Translations under genes and position numbers: made by a program
In this document: one piece after another, positions 16,665-25,085 of the stretch
Numbering within the stretch: position 1 is the stretch's first letter
How the letters are laid out: the number at the start of each line of letters is the position of its first letter
Assembly: GCF_014353015.1 (NCBI RefSeq)
Contig: NZ_CP060704.1
Coordinates: 2,939,001 to 3,003,000 of the forward strand
DNA: 64,000 bases
Origin: Chitinimonas koreensis
GTDB taxonomy: Bacteria; Pseudomonadota; Gammaproteobacteria; Burkholderiales; Chitinimonadaceae
Reading direction: 5' to 3'
The notes under the pieces: model-generated
Seen by the model: the letters and a program-made list of their open reading frames with translations, nothing else
Told to the model about the DNA's origin: nothing
The model's database searches: none

Positions 16665-18854
16665 TCAGGCTCCGGCGACGGGCGGCGTCTTGTGGCGGAT
16701 CGCCAGCACGGCCTGGTTGCGCAGCGCCTTGCACAGGCCCAGTTCCTTGGGACCGAGCCGCAGGCTGCCCGGCGCGTCCTGGTCGGCGTAGAACAGGCCG
16801 ACCACCTTGCGGTCGATGACCACCGGCAGCAGGAGGAAGCTGCGGCCGGCGCCGAGCTGGCGGAACCAGGCCGGGATGCGCTCGCGCACCGCCGGGTGGT
16901 CGATGTCGTCGACCAGCTCGTCGCGATTGCGACTCAGCGCGGTGCGGAACAGGTCGCCGCTGTCGTCGAGCGGCAGCTGGAAGCGTTCGAGAAACGATTC
17001 GATGTCGTCGCCGAAGCCGAAGCGGCCGACCACCGCGTTGCGCTGCACGCTGCGCGTCGCCAGCAGCACCCGGCGCACGCCGAGGCTGCGGTAGAGCGTC
17101 TCCAGGATCATGCGCAGCAGGTCGTTGAGACGGAAATCGCCGACCAGGGTCTCGGTGACGTCCTGCACGCAGCTGGCCAGCACCTCGACAACTTCGGGCC
17201 GGTCGACCGCCGGCGCCGCCTCTTCCTCGGCCGGTGCCGGCTCCTCCAGCCCGGACTCGGCCGCCGCCATGCCGCCGCGCGGCAGCCCGCCGAGCTTGCG
17301 CAGCCGCGCCAGGGTGCCCTCGGACTGGGTTTCCAGGCCGAAGATGGCCGCCTCGCGCAGCGTCTCGCGTGCCGCCTCGTCGACCGCCAACCGCAGGTCG
17401 CGCTCGGTCAGCCGCATCGCCACGGCATGGCCGTCGCGCACGCGCAGGAAGCTGGCGAAGCGCTGGCCCTCGTCCTCGGCCAGCATCGCCCGCATCAGCG
17501 CGCTGCCGGCGTTGGCATAGAGCCGCAGCCAGTCGCCGTCGTGGCGCGGCGAGCGCGGCTTGGCGTCCTCCAGCGCCATGCTGCCGACCAGCTTGTCGGG
17601 CAGGTGCCAGCTGCGCGCGACCGCCATGCCGAGCTCCTCGTAACTGGCGCCGAGCTGGCTGCGGATAGCGCGCTCCTCGGTCTCGCCGGCCTCGATCAGG
17701 CGGGCGATCTCGCGGCTCTCGTCGTGGAAGTAGTACAGCGCCAGCAAGCGGCCGAGCCGGTGGAACATGCCGGCCACCCTCGCCTCCTCGAGGTCGCGGT
17801 AGCCGGTGCGCTCGGCCAGCTGGCGCGCGATCACGCTGGCGAAGAAGGCGCGCGCGACCTCGTCCTTGAGCTCGTCGGCGAGCGCGTGGTCGCTCAGCCG
17901 CTCGATCAGCACCAGGGTCAGCGTCAGCGCCTTGATGGTGTCGAAGCCGAGCACCATGACCGCGCGCGAGATGGTGCTGATGGTGCCGCCGAACTGGCCG
18001 TAGCTGGCCGAATTGGCCAGCCGGAGCACTTTGTTGGTGAGCGAGAAGTCGCGCAGGATCACCGTCGCCAGCGCCTGCAGCTTCTCGCTGTCGGCCGCAG
18101 CGACCCGGCTGATGGCTCCGACCGCGCGCGACAGCGCCGGGAAGTCGTCGGTCTTGCCCATGCGGCCCAGCAGCAAGCCGGCCGGGCTGTCATCCTGCTG
18201 CGCCGCGGTGCTCAGCGCCTCCATCTCGGCCAGGTAGTCGGCCAGCGCGGCGCGCAAATCGAGCGGATGGCCGTAGCGCGGAAAGCCGGCCTCGCCGAGC
18301 GCGCCGAGCACGATGCCTTCGAGCCGCGGATCGAGGCCGTCGGCGAAGGCGGACGGCAGCGCGACCTCGCCGCGCTCGTTGGCCAGCGGCAGCCGCGCCG
18401 TCAGCATCTGGTAGAGCAGCTCGCCGATGCCGCGCACCGGGTCCTCGCCCACCGCGTCGTCGGGCAACCGGGCAGCCAGCAGCGGTTGACCATCGGCGCC
18501 GAGCAGCACGCGCTCGGCCGCAATGAGGCCGATGCGCCAGCCGACCAGCCGCGCATGCGCCAGGCCGTCGAGCAGGCGCAGCGCCAGCCGCGCCGCCTGG
18601 AGCCGCGGCAGCGCGCCGGCCGCCAGCCGTTCGGCCAGCGAGGCGCCGGCACCCCAGCCGTAGGCGAGCCAGCGCTCGCCGTCGATCTCGGCGCGGCCTT
18701 CGAGCGGGGCGAGCACGGCGTGGCCGCCGGGATGGAGGGGGAAATCGTCGGGCAGGCCGGGATCGCGCAGCAGCAGGACCGGGTGGCCGTCCTCGGCATG
18801 CGCCAGCCAGCTGTCGCCGGCCTGCCGGACCAGGGTGTAGAGGGTCTCGTCCAT
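16665..18854 (-). CDS. Multi-domain signalling protein: kinase-like N-terminus, HDOD and GAF domains
   Basis: 729 residues from ATG 18854 (AAGGCG upstream). Residues 1-200 look like a remnant protein-kinase fold (LARLVGWRIGL, VLLGADGQPLL) without a clear catalytic HRD or DFG motif. An HDOD domain spans about 220-420, beginning GLLLGRMGKTDDFPALSRAVGAI and including ILRDFSLTNKVLRLANSASYG. A charged linker rich in Glu/Pro follows near 545-565, then a GAF domain at about 575-725 (SLGVRRVLLATRS, VVGLFYADQD). HDOD proteins act in signalling, often with c-di-GMP or motility; the input and output here are unknown. Confidence 0.85.
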   Translation of the reverse strand: MDETLYTLVRQAGDSWLAHAEDGHPVLLLRDPGLPDDFPLHPGGHAVLAPLEGRAEIDGERWLAYGWGAGASLAERLAAGALPRLQAARLALRLLDGLAHARLVGWRIGLIAAERVLLGADGQPLLAARLPDDAVGEDPVRGIGELLYQMLTARLPLANERGEVALPSAFADGLDPRLEGIVLGALGEAGFPRYGHPLDLRAALADYLAEMEALSTAAQQDDSPAGLLLGRMGKTDDFPALSRAVGAISRVAAADSEKLQALATVILRDFSLTNKVLRLANSASYGQFGGTISTISRAVMVLGFDTIKALTLTLVLIERLSDHALADELKDEVARAFFASVIARQLAERTGYRDLEEARVAGMFHRLGRLLALYYFHDESREIARLIEAGETEERAIRSQLGASYEELGMAVARSWHLPDKLVGSMALEDAKPRSPRHDGDWLRLYANAGSALMRAMLAEDEGQRFASFLRVRDGHAVAMRLTERDLRLAVDEAARETLREAAIFGLETQSEGTLARLRKLGGLPRGGMAAAESGLEEPAPAEEEAAPAVDRPEVVEVLASCVQDVTETLVGDFRLNDLLRMILETLYRSLGVRRVLLATRSVQRNAVVGRFGFGDDIESFLERFQLPLDDSGDLFRTALSRNRDELVDDIDHPAVRERIPAWFRQLGAGRSFLLLPVVIDRKVVGLFYADQDAPGSLRLGPKELGLCKALRNQAVLAIRHKTPPVAGA

Positions 18855-18980
18855 CGCTTCGCCTTGCGAACTCCCAGGTACGGGCCGGCGGGCGAGCGTG
18901 GCGGAACACAGGCGTCGCGCCGGCACGCGATCGTTCGAATTATATTCTGCAAGCGTAGCAGAGAACCGGCCGAAAGCCAG

Positions 18981-19538
18981 TCAGTCCGCGGCTTCCGGCA
19001 CCGTGAGGCCGCCCAGTTCGGCCAGCGGCGGCAATTCGCTGCGGCTCTTGAGGCCGAGGTCGTCGAGAAAGCCGCGGGTGGTGGCATAGAGACCGGGCCG
19101 ACCCGGCGTCTCGCGGTGGCCGACCACCTCGATCCAGCCGCGCTCCTCCAGCGTCTTGACGATATTGCTCGACACCGCGACGCCGCGGATTTCCTCGATC
19201 TCGCCGCGCGTCAGCGGGCCCTTGTAGGCGATGATGGCCAGCGTCTCCATCACTGCGCGCGAGTAGCGCGGCGGCCGGGCCGGGTCGAGCCGGTCGAGGT
19301 AGGGCTGGTATTCGAGCCGGGCGCGGAAACGCCAGCCGCCGGCCAGCCGCACCAGCTCGACGCCGCGCCCGCTCCAGGCCTGCTGGATCGCCTCCAGCAC
19401 CTCGTGCAGGAATTCGGCCTTGAGCTCTTCGGCGAACAGCTTCTTCAGGTCGTGCAGGCCCAGCGGCTGCTGGGCGACCAGCAGCGCGGTCTCGATGACG
19501 GTCTGGATGTGCTGGCGGTCGTGCAGCGCGGACGCCAT
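18981..19538 (-). CDS. scpB: Segregation and condensation protein B
   Basis: 185 residues. ScpB is the winged-helix kleisin partner of the SMC-ScpAB condensin that organises chromosomes for segregation. Characteristic stretches are IETALLVAQQPLGLHDLKKLF at the N-terminus and VMETLAIIAYKGPLTRGEIEEIRGVAVSSNIVKTLEERGWIEVVG near the middle. The start lies two bases downstream of the scpA stop on the same strand. Confidence 0.95.
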   Translation of the reverse strand: MASALHDRQHIQTVIETALLVAQQPLGLHDLKKLFAEELKAEFLHEVLEAIQQAWSGRGVELVRLAGGWRFRARLEYQPYLDRLDPARPPRYSRAVMETLAIIAYKGPLTRGEIEEIRGVAVSSNIVKTLEERGWIEVVGHRETPGRPGLYATTRGFLDDLGLKSRSELPPLAELGGLTVPEAAD

Positions 19539-19540
19539 GT

Positions 19541-20416
19541 TCAGGCTGCCTCCGCCGCTTCGAGCACGGCCGGCTCGAGGCCGGCCAGCCGCACGTAGAT
19601 CGGCGCATAGGGCTCGGCCTGGCTCACTGCGATCAGGCCTTCCTTGGTCAGCTCGAGCACTGCGATGAAGCTGACCACCAGCATGGGGATGCCGCGCGCG
19701 GTGTCGAACAGCGCGGTGAATTCGAGGTAGCGGCCGCCGGCCAGCTGCTTGAGGATCTCGCCCATCTGCTCGCGCACGCTCAGCTCGTCCGGCTTCACCG
19801 TGTGGTGCTTGTTGTGGCGCGCGCGCGCCAGCAGCGCCAGCCAGGCGTGCTTCAGATCGACCGGGCTGACTTCGGGCAGCCGCTCGACCAGCTCGCGGTC
19901 GAAGGCGGCGGCGACCCAGGCGAAATCGCGGCCGGCCTGCGGCAGCTGGTCGAGCTCGAAGGCGGCCAGCTTCATCTGTTCGTATTCGAGCAGGCGGCGC
20001 ACCAGCTCGGCGCGCGGATCGGCCTCGCCGCCCTCGACCGCGGCCGGCCGCGGCAGCAGCATGCGCGACTTGATCTCGATCAGCATGGCCGCCATGAGCA
20101 GGTATTCGGCCGCCAGCTCGAGCCGGCCGGTGCGCATCGCGTCGACGTAGTCCATGTACTGGGCGGTGACCACCGCCATCGGGATGTCGAGGATGTCGAG
20201 GTTCTGCTTGCGGATCAGGTAGAGCAACAGGTCGAGCGGCCCCTCGAAGCGCTCCAGCAGCACGCGCAGCGCCTCGGGCGGGATGTAGAGGTCGGCCGGC
20301 AGCTCGGTGACCGGCTGGCCGAACAGCAGCGCGATCGGCGCGGCCGGCCCGGGCTCCGCCGGCACGGCGGCCGCGTCGGGCAGCGGCGCGGTCAGCGGCT
20401 CGGCCAGCCCGCTCAT
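19541..20416 (-). CDS. scpA: Segregation and condensation protein A
   Basis: 291 residues. ScpA is the kleisin subunit bridging SMC heads. After an Ala/Pro-rich leader of about 45 residues come the family motifs FEGPLDLLLYLIRKQNLDILDIPMAVVTAQYMDYV, AAEYLLMAAMLIEIKSRMLLPR and a C-terminal winged helix (ALFDTARGIPMLVVSFIAVLELTKEGLI). The start overlaps the stop of the CorC-type gene (ATGA), and scpB follows after two bases, so the three form one operon. Confidence 0.95.
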   Translation of the reverse strand: MSGLAEPLTAPLPDAAAVPAEPGPAAPIALLFGQPVTELPADLYIPPEALRVLLERFEGPLDLLLYLIRKQNLDILDIPMAVVTAQYMDYVDAMRTGRLELAAEYLLMAAMLIEIKSRMLLPRPAAVEGGEADPRAELVRRLLEYEQMKLAAFELDQLPQAGRDFAWVAAAFDRELVERLPEVSPVDLKHAWLALLARARHNKHHTVKPDELSVREQMGEILKQLAGGRYLEFTALFDTARGIPMLVVSFIAVLELTKEGLIAVSQAEPYAPIYVRLAGLEPAVLEAAEAA

Positions 20417-21732
20417 CCGTCCTCGCCGTCGCTGTCGCCCTCGACCGCGGCATCGGGATCGAGCCGCGCCAGCACCTTGTCGATGCGCTTGCCGTCCATG
20501 TCGACCACCTCGAACAGCCAGCCGCCCCATTCGAGCGTGTCGGCGGTCTGCGGCAGCCGGCCCAGCAGCAGCATGATCATGCCGGCCAGCGTGTTGTAGC
20601 GGCCCTTGTCCTCTTCGGGCACCTGCTTGAGCTCGAGCCGGTCCTTCAGCTCGGGCACCGGGATCAGGCCGTCGAGCAGCCAGCTGCCGTCCTCGCGCTG
20701 CACCGCCCAGGCGTCTTCGATGTCCTGCGGCTTGAATTCGCCGGTGATCGCCTCGAGCAGGTCCTGCAGCGTGATCAGGCCCTGGATCTCGCCGTATTCG
20801 TCGATCACCAGCGCCATCTGCACGGCCGAGGAGCGGAAATTCTCCAGCAGCTCCATGCCGGTCAGCGTCTCCGGCACATAGGTCACCGGCTGCAGGTGGG
20901 CGGCGAAGTCCAGCGCCTCGCCGCGCAGCGTCTGGCCGAGGATCTGCTTGGCGGTGGCGATGCCGAGCACCTCGTCGAGCCCGCCCTTGCAGACCGGGTA
21001 GCGCGAGTGGTCGGTGTCGGCGATCTTGGCCAGGTTCTCGGCGCGGCCGTCCTCGACGTCGAGATAGGCGATTTCCGAGCGCGGCCGCATCAGCGAGCCG
21101 ATCTGGCGGTCGTCGAGCCGGAACACGTTGCGCACCATCTCGTGCTCGTGCTGCTCGATGGCGCCCGATTCGGAGCCCTCGGCCAGCAGCGCGTGGATTT
21201 CTTCCTGGGTCACCTGGCTGGCGTTGTCGGCGTTCACGCCGAGCGTGCGCAGCACCAGGTCGGTCGAGGCCGACAGCAGCCGCACGAAGGGCTTGGTGAC
21301 GGTGGCCAGCCATTGCATCGGCCGCGCGACCAGGCGGGCGATCAGCTCGGGGTTCATCTGGCCCAGCCGCTTGGGCACCAGTTCGCCGAGGATGATGGAG
21401 ACGAAGGTGATGCACACCACCACCAGCACCAGCGCCAGGATCTCGGCGGTGCGCACCGGCATGCCGAAGCCCTGCAGCCAGATGCCGAACGGGCCGGCCA
21501 GCGCCGATTCGCCGACGATACCGTTGAGCACGCCGATCGAGGTGATGCCGATCTGGACGGTGGAGAGGAAGCGGGTGGGATTCTCGCCGAGCTGGATGGC
21601 GGCGCGGGCAGCGCTGTCGCCCGACTCGGCCAGCACTTGCAGGCGGGCGCGGCGGGCGGTGACGAGCGCGATCTCGGACATGGCGAAGACGCCGTTGATG
21701 AGGATGAGTCCGAGTAGAAGGGCGATCTCCAT
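20413..21732 (-). CDS. HlyC/CorC-type transporter with DUF21 and CBS domains
   Basis: 439 residues. The N-terminal DUF21 membrane domain (residues 1-200; ALLLGLILINGVFAMSEIALVTARRARL) is followed by a CBS pair (about 205-335; MRPRSEIAYLDVEDG, VIDEYGEIQGLITLQDLLEAITGEF) and a C-terminal CorC_HlyC domain (GRYNTLAGMIMLLLGRLP). The family is linked to magnesium or cobalt efflux and related to CNNM proteins. First gene of the operon with scpA and scpB, coupled by ATGA. Confidence 0.93.
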   Translation of the reverse strand: MEIALLLGLILINGVFAMSEIALVTARRARLQVLAESGDSAARAAIQLGENPTRFLSTVQIGITSIGVLNGIVGESALAGPFGIWLQGFGMPVRTAEILALVLVVVCITFVSIILGELVPKRLGQMNPELIARLVARPMQWLATVTKPFVRLLSASTDLVLRTLGVNADNASQVTQEEIHALLAEGSESGAIEQHEHEMVRNVFRLDDRQIGSLMRPRSEIAYLDVEDGRAENLAKIADTDHSRYPVCKGGLDEVLGIATAKQILGQTLRGEALDFAAHLQPVTYVPETLTGMELLENFRSSAVQMALVIDEYGEIQGLITLQDLLEAITGEFKPQDIEDAWAVQREDGSWLLDGLIPVPELKDRLELKQVPEEDKGRYNTLAGMIMLLLGRLPQTADTLEWGGWLFEVVDMDGKRIDKVLARLDPDAAVEGDSDGEDG

Positions 21733-21830
21733 TGCGGGATGGGGGTGGTTGCGGACGGACTAGTGTACCAGCGGGGCCGCCAAACCGCCGCCGCGCCGGC
21801 GCGGCGCTGTTGCGGCGAGGCCCCGGCGCC

Positions 21831-21930
21831 CGCATTTTGGGCAGGCTAGCCGACCGCCTGGCCGGTCAAGCGCTTGGCCCATTCATCCACAGGCCGCCCA
21901 CAGCCTTGTCCCTGCCCCGCTGTGGATGGT
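21831..21930. repeat. Intergenic repeat, copy 1 of 3 (CAAG-N2-CTTG and TCCACA element)
   Basis: About 100 bp between the CorC-type and MarC genes. It aligns with copy 3 near 27950-28055 through shared blocks ATTTTG-GGCAGGC-AGCC, GGCCG-TCAAG-N2-CTTG, TCCACAG and GCCCACA, and ends in a TGTGGAT inverted partner of TCCACA. It has no coding sequence. It probably belongs to a repeat family of this genome. Confidence 0.6.
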
Positions 21931-21931
21931 T

Positions 21932-22600
21932 CTAGGCCCCGTTGATCAAGCCGTGCAGCAATTCGGAGGCGCCGTTCCAGAAGATCTGCACGCCGATGCA
22001 CAACAGGATGAAGGCCGACAGCCGCAGGAACACCGTGATGCCGGTCTCGCCCAGCCGCTTGAGCAGGCGGTCGGCGAAGCGGTAGCTGTAGTAGACGATG
22101 GCGCACAGCAGCAGCATGCCGATCACGCCGCCGGCGAGGTTCAGCGCGTCGATGCCGCCGCGCGAGCGCAGCGCGGCGCCGAGCGTGATCGCCACCGAGA
22201 TCGAGCCCGGCCCGATGGTGAACGGGAAGGTCAGCGGGAAGAAGGCGCGCCGGATGATGGCGGCGCCGGCCGGCCGGCGCACGTTCTCGTCCTCGTGGTG
22301 ATCCTCCGCGTCGAGCAGGCGCCAGCCGGCGGTGGCCACCACCAGGCCGCCGCCGACCTTGACCACCGCCAGCGAGATGCCGAAGAACTTGAGCAGCCAG
22401 GTGCCGACGAACATCGCGCCGAGCAGCAGGAACAGCCCGTTGATGGCGATGCGCTTGGCGATCACCTTGCGTTCCTGCTCGGTGGCGCCCTGGGTATAGG
22501 TGAGGAAGATCGGCGCGATGCCGGGCGGATTGATGATGGGCAGCAGCGCGGTGAGCACCAGCAGGATGCTCTTGATGAATTCGATCAGGTCGTCGGCCAT
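21932..22600 (-). CDS. marC: MarC-family integral membrane protein
   Basis: 222 residues with six hydrophobic segments. Family landmarks are LLPIINPPGIAPIFL (residues 19-33), the central FFPLTFPFTIGPGSISVAITLGA and a C-terminal LRLSAFILLCIGVQIFWNG. MarC (UPF0056) proteins have no settled transport function despite an early link to antibiotic resistance. The start at 22600 gives the usual length; an open frame continues upstream without family support. Two intergenic repeats lie just upstream. Confidence 0.92.
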   Translation of the reverse strand: MADDLIEFIKSILLVLTALLPIINPPGIAPIFLTYTQGATEQERKVIAKRIAINGLFLLLGAMFVGTWLLKFFGISLAVVKVGGGLVVATAGWRLLDAEDHHEDENVRRPAGAAIIRRAFFPLTFPFTIGPGSISVAITLGAALRSRGGIDALNLAGGVIGMLLLCAIVYYSYRFADRLLKRLGETGITVFLRLSAFILLCIGVQIFWNGASELLHGLINGA

Positions 22601-22710
22601 GGCGGCGTGTTCCGGGGATGGTCTGGCCGCGATCATGGCAGCGCCGGCGCGGGCTGTGAATGACCGGATACCCGCGATGCGCAGCCGCCGTGGACTCGGG
22701 TGAGCGCACG

Positions 22711-22792
22711 GAGGAGCGGCTTCAGCCGCGAATGGTCGTTTCATCCGCCAGCATGGCCGGCTCCGCGATTCGCGGCTGAAGCCGCTCCTACA
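22711..22792. repeat. REP-like palindrome, type 1
   Basis: Inverted pair of GGAGCGGCTTCAGCCGCGAA and its complement ATTCGCGGCTGAAGCCGCTC around a 35-bp centre. The same unit recurs at 36948, 40824, 51113, 59928 and 62562, always between genes. Each half is itself palindromic (GCGGCTTCAGCCGC). Confidence 0.9.
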
Positions 22793-22796
22793 ACAC

Positions 22797-22915
22797 GGCC
22801 GCGGCATTGCCCAAAAATCGGGCAGCCCATTTAATCCATTTGAATTGAATGACTTAGACCGGTTTTCCACAGCCGATCCACACCCTTATGCCCGCCCGAT
22901 GTGAATATGGTTATC
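22797..22915. repeat. Intergenic repeat, copy 2 of 3 (divergent)
   Basis: A diverged relative of the elements at 21831 and 27950. It has the inverted pair TGCCC-AAAAATC-GGGCA, then CCGGTTTTCCACAGCC and GATCCACACCCTTATGCCC. Homology is clear in the TCCACAGCC region and weaker elsewhere. It is A+T-richer than its flanks. Confidence 0.45.
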
Positions 22916-22943
22916 AGACCGGGCGGCAATATGGAGCAATCGC

Positions 22944-24272
22944 TCAACGAACCGGCAACCATAAGGCGGCGCACAGGCCGCCGCTCTCGCGGCTGAAGGC
23001 CAGCCGACCGCCGTGCAAGGCCGCGACGCGGCGCACGATCGACAGGCCCAGCCCGCTGCCCGGCCGCGCACTCTCGCCGCGATAGAAGCGCTCGCCGAGC
23101 CGCTCGAGCACCGCGTCGGTCACGCCGCCGCCCTCGTCCTGCACCGTCAGCATCGCACCGCCATCCTCGCGCGCCAGCCGCACGGTGACCGTGCCGCCGG
23201 CCGGCGTATGCGCCACGGCGTTGTCGACCAGGTTGCGCAACGCCAGCCGCAGCAGGCCCGGCGCCGCATGCAGCACCAGCTCCTCGCCGTCGAGCGCCAG
23301 CTCGACGCCATGCGCCAGCGCCTGCGCCGCAGCGTCGGCCAGCACTTCGCGCGCCAGGCCCAGCAGGCCGCAGGCGCCGGCCTCGGGTACCGCCTCGAGG
23401 TGGTCGAGCCGCGCCAGCGTCAGCAGTTGGCCGGTCAGCCGCTGGGCGCGGTCGAGGCCACGCACCGCCTGGCGCAGCGCATGCCGGCGCGCCTCGTCGT
23501 CGGGCTCGGCGGCGGCCACCTCGACCTGGGCGCGGATGGCGGCCAGCGGCGTGCGCAGCTCGTGCGAGGCATCGGCGGTGAAGCGCCGCTCGTTGTCGAG
23601 CGCCACCTCGACCCGCCGCAGCAGCAGGTTGATCTCCTGCACCAGCGGCTCGACCTCACGCGGCGCGGCGGCGACAGCGACCGCCGACAGGTCGTCGTGG
23701 CGGCGGCCGGCGATCTGGCGCGACAGCTCCTTGAGCGGCGCCAGGCCGCCGCCGACCGCCAGCCAGAGCAGGCCGACCATCAACAGCAGCGACAGCAGCC
23801 AGGGCCCGAGCAGCCCGGCGGCGAGGCCGGCCGCCAGTTCGTCGCGCTCGTGCCAGGGCCGCGCCACGCCGAGCCAGCGGCCGCTGCCCGGCTCCTGCAC
23901 GCGCAGCAGGCGCCAGCGCTCGCCGCGGGCCTCGACGGTCTGCAGCCGCGCCGGCTGCGCCTCGAAGCGCAGCGGCGGGGCGATCTCGCTGTGGAACAGC
24001 AAGCGGCCGTCGCTGCTCCAGATCCATGCGGCGAAGGCGTCGTCGTCGTCGAAGGCATTCAACCCCGGCGCGTCGACCGCCTCGTGCACCTTGCTGGTGT
24101 CGAGCGCGAGCAGGGTGGCGGCCACCTGCTCGAGCTGGTGGTCGAACAGTTCGTCGACCTCGTGCAGCATGAACCAGTAGGTCGCGCCGGCCAGCGCCAG
24201 CCAGACCGGCGCCAGCACGCCGAGCAGCAGCAGGATCAGGCGGCGCCGCAGCGAGCCCGCCGGCGCGCTCAT
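22944..24272 (-). CDS. qseC: Sensor histidine kinase of the QseC type
   Basis: 442 residues. Membrane segments at about 11-33 and 155-175 enclose a periplasmic sensor. The phospho-acceptor His237 lies in FTADASHELRTPLAAI; N-box RNLVDNAVAHTP, G1 QDEGGGV and G2 GSGLGLSIVRRVAALHGG follow. The start overlaps the stop of the response-regulator gene (ATGA). The QseC name is by domain plan and partner; the signal sensed is unknown. Confidence 0.85.
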   Translation of the reverse strand: MSAPAGSLRRRLILLLLGVLAPVWLALAGATYWFMLHEVDELFDHQLEQVAATLLALDTSKVHEAVDAPGLNAFDDDDAFAAWIWSSDGRLLFHSEIAPPLRFEAQPARLQTVEARGERWRLLRVQEPGSGRWLGVARPWHERDELAAGLAAGLLGPWLLSLLLMVGLLWLAVGGGLAPLKELSRQIAGRRHDDLSAVAVAAAPREVEPLVQEINLLLRRVEVALDNERRFTADASHELRTPLAAIRAQVEVAAAEPDDEARRHALRQAVRGLDRAQRLTGQLLTLARLDHLEAVPEAGACGLLGLAREVLADAAAQALAHGVELALDGEELVLHAAPGLLRLALRNLVDNAVAHTPAGGTVTVRLAREDGGAMLTVQDEGGGVTDAVLERLGERFYRGESARPGSGLGLSIVRRVAALHGGRLAFSRESGGLCAALWLPVR

Positions 24273-24946
24273 GGCGAGCCTTCCGCCCGGGCCGGGTCGA
24301 GCAGGTAGCCCACCCCGCGCAGCGTCTTGATCCAGTCGGGGCCGAGCTTCTTGCGCAGGTGGTGGACGTGCACCTCGACCGCGTTGCTCTCGACTTCCTC
24401 GCCCCAGCCGTACAGCGCGTTCTCGATCTGCTCGCGCGACAGCGGCCGGCCCGGCTGGGCCAGCAGCAGCGCCAGCAGGTCGAACTCGCGCAGCGACAGC
24501 TCGAGCGGCGCATCGCCCAGCCGCGCGCTGCGCGCCGCCGGATCGAGCTGCAGCGCGCCGTGGCGCAGCAGCGGGTCGCTGCGGCCGGCGGCGCGGCGGG
24601 TCAGCGCGCGCAGGCGGGCGGCCAGCTCGGCGATCGCCACCGGCTTGACCAGGTAGTCGTCGGCGCCGGCGTCGAGCCCGGCGACGCGGTCGTCGAGCGC
24701 GTCGCGCGCGGTCAGCATCAGCACCGGCGTGGCGTCGCGGCGCTCGCGCAGCCGCTGCAGCAGGCTCAGGCCGTCGCGGCGCGGCAGGTTCCAGTCGAGC
24801 ACCACGGCGGCGAAGCTTTCGGTCGTCAGCGCGAGGTCGGCGGCGACGCCGTCCGGCACCCAGTCGACCCGGAAGCCGGACTGGGCCAGGCCGGCACGCA
24901 GGCCGTCGCCGAGCAGGGAATCGTCTTCTACGAGCAGGATGCGCAT
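24269..24946 (-). CDS. qseB: Response regulator of the QseB type
   Basis: 225 residues, OmpR family. Receiver domain with acidic pocket EDD at residues 7-9, phospho-acceptor Asp51 (VVLDWNLPRRDG) and Lys in YLVKPVA; winged helix with SLREFDLLALLLAQPGRPLSREQIENALYG and VHHLRKKLG. The first gene of a two-gene operon, coupled to its kinase. ATG 24946 directly precedes RILLVEDD, so the longer frame to 24997 is not used. Confidence 0.9.
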   Translation of the reverse strand: MRILLVEDDSLLGDGLRAGLAQSGFRVDWVPDGVAADLALTTESFAAVVLDWNLPRRDGLSLLQRLRERRDATPVLMLTARDALDDRVAGLDAGADDYLVKPVAIAELAARLRALTRRAAGRSDPLLRHGALQLDPAARSARLGDAPLELSLREFDLLALLLAQPGRPLSREQIENALYGWGEEVESNAVEVHVHHLRKKLGPDWIKTLRGVGYLLDPARAEGSP

Positions 24947-25085
24947 GGGGCAAGTGTAGCGGGATCGAATGGAGGAAGTGGCGGGTCGCCCCGGCACGGC
25001 GGCGGCCCGGTCGGACCCGCTCGGACCCGGCCGGCCGCGGCGTGCCGCGCCACGGCCGGCCGGGCAGGGAGAGGAACCGCGGCGG

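Noticed and set aside
16692..19598. A 968-codon open frame opposite the HDOD-GAF and scpB genes
   Set aside because: It spans two convincing genes on the other strand and an intergenic region, and has no recognisable domain.
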